This document shows, in pieces, positions 7,446 through 13,032 of a stretch of 16,796 nucleotides of DNA. The notes under the pieces are model-generated. The model saw only the letters and a list, made by a program, of their open reading frames with translations, ran no database searches and was not told where the DNA came from. This DNA is from JAZSQT01 sp045538075 (GTDB lineage: Bacteria; Chrysiogenota; Deferribacteres; Deferribacterales; Mucispirillaceae), in NCBI GenBank assembly GCA_045538075.1, contig JAZSQT010000010.1, forward strand, positions 1-16,796. Direction: 5' to 3'. The position numbers and the translations under genes are program-made. The stretch's first letter is position 1. Each line of letters starts with the position of its first letter.

Positions 7446-7734
7446 AATTAAAGAAATTTTTACAGAATTTATAAAAAAACGATACACGAAAGAACAAGTT
7501 ATTAGGCTTTTTGTAGCTGCAACAATTTTTATTTTTATATGTTTAATGTTTGGTTGCTCATCAAAACAAGCTACAACTTATTACCCTATATATAAAGAAG
7601 TAAATATCCCAGTAAAATGTAGCCAAGAAATTCCAAAAAAGCCTGCTTTTGTAGGTGATACTGTAATAGATAATTTAAATATTTTAAAATATTCAGAAAA
7701 ATTAAAGGCAGTATTAATTTCGTGTATAAATTAA
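7435..7734 (+). CDS. Outer-membrane spanin-like lipoprotein (Rz1-like)
   Basis: The 99-residue protein has a long basic N-region (residues 1-24), a hydrophobic stretch (22-40) and an acylation site at Cys41 (L-M-F-G-C-S-S). The mature part is about 58 residues, with a YPIYKEVNIPVKC segment followed by Pro/Lys (EIPKKPAF) and two further cysteines, one at the very C-terminus. Its start overlaps the end of the inner-spanin frame by 11 bases, as in many two-gene spanin cassettes. Together the two proteins would bridge the periplasm. The lipobox is imperfect (Met at -3) and the signal is unusually long, so an uncleaved membrane protein remains possible. Confidence 0.65.
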   Translation: MWNRIKEIFTEFIKKRYTKEQVIRLFVAATIFIFICLMFGCSSKQATTYYPIYKEVNIPVKCSQEIPKKPAFVGDTVIDNLNILKYSEKLKAVLISCIN

Positions 7735-7752
7735 GGAGTTATTAATAACAGT

Positions 7753-8070
7753 ATGATAGATTTAAATGAAGTCTTAAAATATATTTGGTTAGGAATTGTA
7801 GCTTTTATTGGTGGAGTAACTGGCTATCTCGTAAAGTTAAAAAGCAACCCAAACCAAAGTAAAAGTGATAAAATAAAATTATTTATATTAGGCGTTTCAA
7901 CGGCAATGTTTATAAGCTACATAGCTTATGAAGTTTCTATTTATTTTTTAAAATCTAACGGTATTTCTGTAGCATTAGCTGGGCTTGCTTCTTTTACTGG
8001 AACAGATTTTACAGTAGCAATAGAAAAAGCTGGATTAGATTTTATTACACGTAAAATAAAGAATTTATGA
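7753..8070 (+). CDS. Putative phage holin
   Basis: This is a 105-residue membrane protein with two or three hydrophobic segments: residues 9-27 (YIWLGIVAFIGGVTGYLV), 42-66 (LFILGVSTAMFISYIAYEV) and a weaker one at 72-90 (ISVALAGLASFTG). A Lys-rich linker joins the first two. Size, topology and its place between the spanins and the small terminase fit a holin, which makes inner-membrane pores at lysis. The start is uncertain: AAGGAG at 7733-7738 is 14 bases before ATG 7753, unusually far, while an in-frame ATT at 7741 is only two bases from it. Its stop overlaps the small terminase start (ATGA). No endolysin gene is present nearby. Confidence 0.65.
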   Translation: MIDLNEVLKYIWLGIVAFIGGVTGYLVKLKSNPNQSKSDKIKLFILGVSTAMFISYIAYEVSIYFLKSNGISVALAGLASFTGTDFTVAIEKAGLDFITRKIKNL

Positions 8071-8291
8071 TATATAAATCGTTAGAACAACTACAAATTG
8101 CCGTATGTGATGAGCTATACCGTAGAATATCGTCAGAAAAAGCATCATCATCAGATATTGCAAATGCAATTAGATTTTTAAAAGATAACGGAATTATTTT
8201 AGATATTCCAAAAGATAATAACGAAATTATATCAAATCAAGAATTGCCTACTGATGAGGATATAAATTTTATACTTGGTGATACTATATGA
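8067..8291 (+). CDS. Small terminase subunit (T7 gp18-like)
   Basis: This 74-residue protein lies directly upstream of the large terminase, with ATGA overlaps on both sides, exactly where T7-like phages keep the small packaging subunit. It has the same outline as T7 gp18 (89 residues): helical N-terminus (SLEQLQIAVCDELYRRI), a Ser/Ala turn, a DIANAIRFLKDNGI helix matching T7 LYNAINKLLDRHKF, and an acidic C-terminus with a T-D-E-D-I motif resembling T7 LTDDDIYTL. In T7 the small subunit is a ring that recognises concatemer DNA and activates the motor. Sequence similarity is modest; position carries much of the call. Confidence 0.82.
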   Translation: MIYKSLEQLQIAVCDELYRRISSEKASSSDIANAIRFLKDNGIILDIPKDNNEIISNQELPTDEDINFILGDTI

Positions 8292-10009
8292 ATAATTGTT
8301 CTTATCCACCAATGCCAGAAAAATTACTTGATTTTAGGGTGTTTTTAATTGTGGTTTGGCGAGCATTAGGCTTGCCAGACCCTACACCTATTCAGCTTGA
8401 TATTGCCTCATTTTTATCAAGTGGTAATAGAAGAAAAGTTATAGAAGCCTTTAGAGGAGTAGGAAAAAGTTGGATAACATCGGCTTACGTTATGTGGCGA
8501 TTAAGGATTAATCCAAATTTGAAATTTCTTGTAGTATCAGCAGGCAAAGAACGTTCAGATAATTTTACTTCTTTCTGCTTAAAGCTAATAGACCAAGTTG
8601 ATGTATTAAAATGTATGAAATCTCAAAAAACTATGCGTAGTTCTAAATCATCTTTTGATGTGTCTTGTTGCGTATTAGACCATGCACCAAGTGTTAAATC
8701 TATTGGTATATCTGGTCAACTAACTGGTTCAAGAGCCGATGAAATTATAGCAGACGATATAGAAACAGCGTCAAACTCTCTAACTCAATACGCAAGAGAT
8801 AAATTATCAGAAGCTATAAAAGAGTTTGATGCAATTATAAAACCAGCTGGAAAAATTACGTATTTAGGCACGCCACAATCAGAACAATCTATTTATAATT
8901 ACTTGTCAGATAGAGGTTATTTACTTAGAATTTGGCCAGCAAAATATCCATCAGCAAAGGAGCTTGATAATTATAGCAATTTTCTATCTCCCACTTTAAA
9001 AGAAAAACTTATTAATGATTTTTCTTTATCAGGCACGCCTACAGACCCTAAAAGATTTACTAAAGAAGATTTATATGAAAGAGAACTTTCTTATGGTAAA
9101 GTCGGATTTTCTTTACAATTTATGCTTGATACCCAGTTAAGTGATACTATGCGTTATCCTTTAAAATTATGGGATTTGCCAGTAGTAGAATTAGATAAAG
9201 ATAAAACTTATGAATATATTTTATGGGAAAAATCATCAAGGACAAAGTTGAATATATCTTCTGTAGGTTTTGGTGGCGATAGTTTTTTTAAGGCAAATGT
9301 TAGTGGTAATAAAGTTGAATATAAAAGTAAAATAATTGCAATAGACCCATCAGGAAGAGGAAAAGACGAGACGGCATACGTCGTTTTATATCAGCGAGAT
9401 GGAATTATTTTTTTAATGGAAGCTGGTGGGCTAAAAGGTGGATATAGTCCAGATACGTTAGAAAAATTAGCAGAAATATCAGCTTGCCATAAAGTAAATA
9501 GTGTTATTATAGAAAGCAATTTTGGTGATGGTATGTTTAAGGAGTTGTTATCACCAATTTTAATTAAACATAATGTTAAAGCAAGTATAGAAGAAGTTAG
9601 ACATTCATCTATGAAAGAAGCAAGAATTATAGACACATTAGAACCAGTAATTGCAAGTCATAGATTAATTGTTAATGAATCTGTTATATATCAAGATTTA
9701 ATTAGTAAAGAAAATGTAGAAAATCCTCATAGATATATGCTTTTTTATCAACTTACGCATATTATGAAAGAAAAAGGAGCATTAGCTCACGATGATAGGT
9801 TAGACGCACTTGCAATAGGAGTTGGCTATTTTACAGATATTATGAACCAAGATGCAGATAAAAAAGCAAAAGAGCGACAAGAAAGAATATTAAAAGAAGA
9901 ACTTGATGTATTTATTACTGGTAAAAGAAAAAGACGAAGCAAAGAGGCACTTTTGCAGTTAGGTTTTACGCCAACATTAACAGCAGTTTACGATAAAAAT
10001 GTTAGTTAA
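8288..10009 (+). CDS. Large terminase subunit (T7 gp19-like)
   Basis: This is the packaging ATPase/nuclease. The 573-residue product (T7 586) is nearly collinear with T7 gp19. The ATPase part has Walker A F-R-G-V-G-K-S (55-61), ATPase-associated VSAGKERSD (83-91), SIGISGQLTGSRAD (138-151), Walker B IIADD (153-157) and a coupling motif YLGTPQ (192-197). The nuclease part keeps the acidic triad: D353 in IDPSGRGKDE, E409 in ESNFGDGMF and D502/D503 in HDDRLDA. LSGTPTDPKRF and GKVGFSLQFML are also T7-like. The gene appears fully functional. Oddly, its stop codon lies inside a copy of the repeat that fills the downstream region, so the last few residues may have been changed by repeat insertion. 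Confidence 0.97.
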   Translation: MNNCSYPPMPEKLLDFRVFLIVVWRALGLPDPTPIQLDIASFLSSGNRRKVIEAFRGVGKSWITSAYVMWRLRINPNLKFLVVSAGKERSDNFTSFCLKLIDQVDVLKCMKSQKTMRSSKSSFDVSCCVLDHAPSVKSIGISGQLTGSRADEIIADDIETASNSLTQYARDKLSEAIKEFDAIIKPAGKITYLGTPQSEQSIYNYLSDRGYLLRIWPAKYPSAKELDNYSNFLSPTLKEKLINDFSLSGTPTDPKRFTKEDLYERELSYGKVGFSLQFMLDTQLSDTMRYPLKLWDLPVVELDKDKTYEYILWEKSSRTKLNISSVGFGGDSFFKANVSGNKVEYKSKIIAIDPSGRGKDETAYVVLYQRDGIIFLMEAGGLKGGYSPDTLEKLAEISACHKVNSVIIESNFGDGMFKELLSPILIKHNVKASIEEVRHSSMKEARIIDTLEPVIASHRLIVNESVIYQDLISKENVENPHRYMLFYQLTHIMKEKGALAHDDRLDALAIGVGYFTDIMNQDADKKAKERQERILKEELDVFITGKRKRRSKEALLQLGFTPTLTAVYDKNVS

Positions 10010-10157
10010 CAAAAAATTTTAGGACGAAATTTTAACCGAAATGTAACAATTTCAGGATAGAAATTGGAGCGAAAAAACGAATGTTTTTTCGTAAGTGGAG
10101 CAGAATTTACTTCTGCGAAACGGTTAACAAAAAATTTTAGGACGAAATTTTTTGTAT
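10005..10157. repeat. Repeat family B, copy 1 (structured, cloverleaf-like)
   Basis: This element of about 150 bp starts with GTTAAC at the end of the large terminase gene. A closing stem TTAACCG (10032-10038) / CGGTTAA (10121-10127) encloses three hairpins: AATTTC (10048) / GAAATT (10060), a 9-bp CGAAAAAAC (10070) / GTTTTTTCG (10083), and GCAGAA (10100) / TTCTGC (10111). It is flanked on each side by the same segment containing AATTTTAGGACGAAATTTT; the right flank forms a 10-bp palindrome (10128-10154) ending in a T run that could act as a bidirectional terminator. A second copy is at 10628-10776. Confidence 0.8.
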
Positions 10158-10165
10158 AATATTAT

Positions 10166-10266
10166 AGATTGCCACGAAAAACTGGCGTTTTTCTCGCAAT
10201 GACTTTAAAAGAATAATTAACGTAAAAAACAGTCATTACGAGGAGTGAAACGACGAAGTAATCCAG
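10166..10266. repeat. Repeat family A, copy 1
   Basis: The 101-bp element reads GATTGCCACG ... CGCAATGACT ... AGTCATTACGAGGAG ... GACGAAGTAATCCAG. Its two halves are partly inverted copies of each other, so it folds on itself; a hairpin GAAAAAC (10176-10182) / GTTTTTC (10187-10193) sits near the left end. Related copies are at 10881, 11033 and (half) 12858. Confidence 0.82.
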
Positions 10267-10296
10267 TAAAAAGATTGATATAAATTTAATTTTAAT

Positions 10297-10549
10297 TTTA
10301 TAATATTAATTAACTCATTTCGGTGTAAAGATTATTTCAATATAATTTTCCTAAAGAACACAATTTTTTCTCCAGAAGTAAAAGCATTCCATATATTCAT
10401 TAAATTAGCTCGCAAAAACGGGTGGCGTTTTATTAATTGCCACGTTTTCTGTCAACCAACTCACTTCGTTCGGGGACAAGCCCAGTGTTCGCTAAATACA
10501 TTTAATGAATATATGTCATTACTTCTGAGTTCAAAAATTGTATTCTTTA
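10297..10549. repeat. Repeat family C, copy 1 (large inverted repeat with inner hairpin)
   Basis: Imperfect arms of about 50 bases at 10352-10405 and 10500-10549 pair; the innermost 16 bases (CATATATTCATTAAAT and its complement) are perfect. The loop of about 95 bases holds a hairpin AAAACG-gg-TGGC (10415-10426) / GCCA-CGTTTT (10439-10448) with a two-base GG bulge, then a conserved GTCAACCAACTC stretch. A second copy begins at 16624. Confidence 0.78.
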
Positions 10550-10627
10550 TGTATCTTGTTGCCGTTTCAATATTATTGATAAAATTTAAATATCTTTATT
10601 GTTTCAAGTTTCATCATTATGAATATA

Positions 10628-10776
10628 GAAAAAATTTTATGACGAAATTTTAACCGAAATGTAACAATTTCAGGACAGAAATTGCACCGAAAAAACGAGT
10701 AGTTTTTTCGTAAGTGGAGCAAAACCACGTTTTTGCGTAACGGTTGACAAAAAATTTTAGGACAAAATTTTTTGTA
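10628..10776. repeat. Repeat family B, copy 2
   Basis: Same layout as copy 1: closing stem AACCG (10652-10656) / CGGTT (10741-10745), hairpins AATTTC (10666) / GAAATT (10678), CGAAAAAAC (10688) / GTTTTTTCG (10702), and GCAAAA (10719) / TTTTGC (10731). In the last hairpin a G:C pair of copy 1 is an A:T pair here. Confidence 0.8.
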
Positions 10777-10791
10777 TCATTTATCAAGATT

Positions 10792-10844
10792 AAAAAATTG
10801 TGTTCTTTAGGAAAGTTGATATTGAAATAACCTTTACACCGAAA
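10792..10844. repeat. Repeat family C, inverted partial copy
   Basis: This segment is the reverse complement of the left arm of family C, running from the AAATTGTGTTCTTTAGG end to CACCGAAA. It resembles the copy at 16640-16695 more closely than the one at 10321. A shorter CACCGAAACAAGTG remnant lies at about 11137-11150. Confidence 0.75.
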
Positions 10845-10880
10845 CAAGTATATAAAAATAGAGATTGTTTATATAATTTG

Positions 10881-10984
10881 TGGATTGCCACGAAAAACTG
10901 GCGTTTTTCTCGCTAGTGACTTTTAAGGGGTTAAAGACTTTAAATCAGTCATTACGAGGAGCAAAGCGACGAAGTAATCCAGTA
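10881..10984. repeat. Repeat family A, copy 2
   Basis: Full-length copy from TGGATTGCCACG to GAAGTAATCCAG, with terminal TGGATT/AATCCA inverted ends and the same GAAAAAC (10892-10898) / GTTTTTC (10903-10909) hairpin as copy 1. Its centre differs (AAGGGGTTAAAGAC), matching copy 3. Confidence 0.82.
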
Positions 10985-11010
10985 AATATAGTTGATAAAA
11001 AATCAAAACA

Positions 11011-11110
11011 GAAATTTTTTGTATAATATATAGATTGCCACGACGATTAAAAATCGTCTCGCTAATAACTTTTAAAGGGTTAAAGACGTAAAAAAACAGT
11101 CATTACGAGG
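11011..11110. repeat. Repeat family B end joined to family A copy 3
   Basis: A family B right end (GAAATTTTTTGTATAAT, 11011-11027) leads into family A from GATTGCCACG at 11033, the same B-then-A junction as at 10145-10175. The hairpin is GACGATT (11042-11048) / AATCGTC (11052-11058), so four pairs differ from copies 1 and 2 yet remain paired. The right end is lost after CATTACGAGG. Confidence 0.78.
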
Positions 11111-11199
11111 TAAAAAATCATTTTAAATTATTTTTTCACCGAAACAAGTGAGAAAAAATATTAAAAAATATAGCCATAATTTTAATGATGAAAATTTTA

Positions 11200-12726
11200 C
11201 TAATATTTTAATAATATTTCTTTTTTAGTTATCATTTCAAGTAAATCTTTCTTTTTATCAAATCCATTTATTTCAGAATTAACATTGCCGTCGTAATTGA
11301 TAGAAAATTCAATTTTTCTGTCGTCTATACTAATATCTACATCTTTTACAACTCCAGCATGACTTCTGTCTAATCCGTCTGCAACTCGCAAAATTGCTGA
11401 TAATTTCAAAACGAGTTCTTTATTCTCTCTACTTAAATTTAAAAAATTCTCGTGTTTATTTTTTGGTGTTCCTCTTCTATGATACCTTGCAATATTTGCA
11501 ACTATTTCTCTTTCTTCTTCTGTATATCCAACTAAATCAGTATTTACAATAAGATAATAAGAGTGTTTATGATGAGATGAATAAGAAATATACTGACCAG
11601 TATCGTGTAAAATACCAGCAGCTTCAAGAAGTCGCCAAGAATTTTTATCAAGATCTAATTCTTCGTGTAAATTATTAAATATTTTTTCTGAAAGCATAGT
11701 AACGTGTAACGCATGATTTTCTTCAAAATTATATTTTTTGCCAGTTTCAATAAGCCTACTATACCTAATATCTATATTCTTGCCACCTTGAAAAATTAAC
11801 TCAATTCCCATTTTGTTAATTAAATCTATAGTTAAACCGGCTCTTAACCCACCAGATAAAGTATAAAACCCTTCAAGAGAATATTTTTTTAATAAAATAT
11901 TTATCAAAATAGCAGCAGATAACACCATATCTGCCCTTGCAGGCTCAAGTCCACTAATCTTTAATCTATCTGCAATAGATTTGTTGCTGATTTCGTTCAT
12001 AAAATGTTTAGTAAAAATACTATCGGCAAATTTAACGACACTATCATTTAAATTATTTCTCTTATTATATATAGCAGAAATATTGTTAAGGGTTCCACCA
12101 GAACAAATAATTTTATTTACACCATAATTTGGCATAAATTCTGATAATACGTTGTTTATATGTTCTTTTAAATTTTCTATTTCGCTACTTTCTACTGGGT
12201 CAGATTTTAGGTATTCATACGTCAACTTAGAACAACCTAAAGCAGTAGATTTACTAAATTTTAAGTTGCCACTTGCAGAATAAGAAAACTCGGTGCTACC
12301 ACCACCCATATCAACAAGAAGTGTATTACTATCTGATAACTGAAAATAAGATGAGGCAGCAAGATACATTATCCGTGCTTCTTCTATACCAGTAATAATC
12401 TCAATATTTAAGCCTACTTTAGATTTTATGATTTCTGCAACTTCTTCTCCATTTTTTGCTTCTCTAAAAGACGCTGTCGCAACGGCACGATAGTTGCCAA
12501 CGTTAGCTTTATCCATCATATCTTTCATATTTGATAATATTGAAATTAGAGTTTCTATTGCTTCATCAGAAAAAGCACCAGTTTTATAAACATTATCTCC
12601 AATACGAACAGTTTGCTTATGCTCGTCTATTATTTTATAAGTTCTGTCAATAATTTTTGAAATTTGAAGCCTAATAGAGTTGCTACCTATATCTATAACT
12701 GCAATTACCGGATTAAATTTATCCAT
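11200..12726 (-). CDS. ppx: Exopolyphosphatase / GppA-family phosphatase with HD domain
   Basis: The enzyme removes phosphate from polyphosphate or from pppGpp, linking it to phosphate storage and the stringent response. The 508-residue product has the actin-like ATPase fold of the Ppx/GppA family: phosphate-1 motif VIDIGSNSIRL (10-20), TASFREAKN (84-92), catalytic-site segment GIEEAR (113-118, E116 the expected base), glycine loop VDMGGGSTEF (138-147) and a CSGG motif near residue 210. The C-terminal third is HD-type, with ILHDTGQYISYSSHHKHSYY followed by RYHRR and ADGLDRSH. AGGAG lies seven bases before the ATG. It is a single gene, divergent from the operon at 13033, with its promoter inside an inverted repeat. 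Whether polyphosphate or pppGpp is the main substrate cannot be told from sequence. Confidence 0.93.
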   Translation of the reverse strand: MDKFNPVIAVIDIGSNSIRLQISKIIDRTYKIIDEHKQTVRIGDNVYKTGAFSDEAIETLISILSNMKDMMDKANVGNYRAVATASFREAKNGEEVAEIIKSKVGLNIEIITGIEEARIMYLAASSYFQLSDSNTLLVDMGGGSTEFSYSASGNLKFSKSTALGCSKLTYEYLKSDPVESSEIENLKEHINNVLSEFMPNYGVNKIICSGGTLNNISAIYNKRNNLNDSVVKFADSIFTKHFMNEISNKSIADRLKISGLEPARADMVLSAAILINILLKKYSLEGFYTLSGGLRAGLTIDLINKMGIELIFQGGKNIDIRYSRLIETGKKYNFEENHALHVTMLSEKIFNNLHEELDLDKNSWRLLEAAGILHDTGQYISYSSHHKHSYYLIVNTDLVGYTEEEREIVANIARYHRRGTPKNKHENFLNLSRENKELVLKLSAILRVADGLDRSHAGVVKDVDISIDDRKIEFSINYDGNVNSEINGFDKKKDLLEMITKKEILLKY

Positions 12727-12740
12727 AATAAGCTCCTAAT

Positions 12741-12783
12741 ATGTTGTAGAAATTTATATAATCTATAAATAATTCTACAACAT
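12741..12783 (-). promoter_or_regulatory. Candidate ppx promoter straddled by an inverted repeat
   Basis: On the minus strand TTGTAG (12780-12775) and TATAAA (12758-12753), 16 bases apart, form a plausible sigma-70 promoter. A perfect 11-bp inverted repeat ATGTTGTAGAA (12741-12751) / TTCTACAACAT (12773-12783) overlaps the -35 box with one arm and the expected start point with the other, as expected of an operator. It could instead act as an RNA hairpin. Confidence 0.45.
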
Positions 12784-12857
12784 AATTATCTTATATGAAA
12801 GAATTAAATACATAAGATAGAGAGCTTAAATATAAATTGTAGAATTGTTTTTGTATA

Positions 12858-12891
12858 GATTACTTCGTCCTTTCACTCCTTGTAATGACGT
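12858..12891 (-). repeat. Repeat family A, half copy (inverted)
   Basis: GATTACTTCGTCC...CACTCCTTGTAATGACG is the reverse complement of the right half of family A. The left half is absent. Confidence 0.75.
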
Positions 12892-12969
12892 ATCAGAAAA
12901 TATCAAAATAATTTGAGGCAATAATTTTTCTAAAAATTTTACAAATTATTTATTATTTAATATCAAAGG

Positions 12970-12998
12970 TTGAAAAAGTAATTTGTTTTATTTATACT
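12970..12998 (+). promoter_or_regulatory. Sigma-70 promoter for the membrane protein/hemerythrin operon
   Basis: TTGAAA (12970-12975) and TATACT (12993-12998) are separated by exactly 17 bases. Transcription would start near 13005, leaving a short leader with GGAG before ATG 13033. Confidence 0.7.
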
Positions 12999-13032
12999 AT
13001 CTTAGTATTTTGTGTTCTTTTTGGAGCGATAA

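Noticed and set aside
9391..9636. Minus-strand frame inside the large terminase gene
   Set aside because: It overlaps the conserved nuclease domain in antisense and has no independent signal.
10650..10847. Minus-strand 65-codon frame in the intergenic region
   Set aside because: It consists entirely of repeats B and C, is not preserved between copies, and has no support as a gene.
10166..11110. Possible CRISPR array
   Set aside because: Repeat A copies are about 100 bp, irregularly spaced and interleaved with other repeat families, with no uniform spacers and no cas genes.
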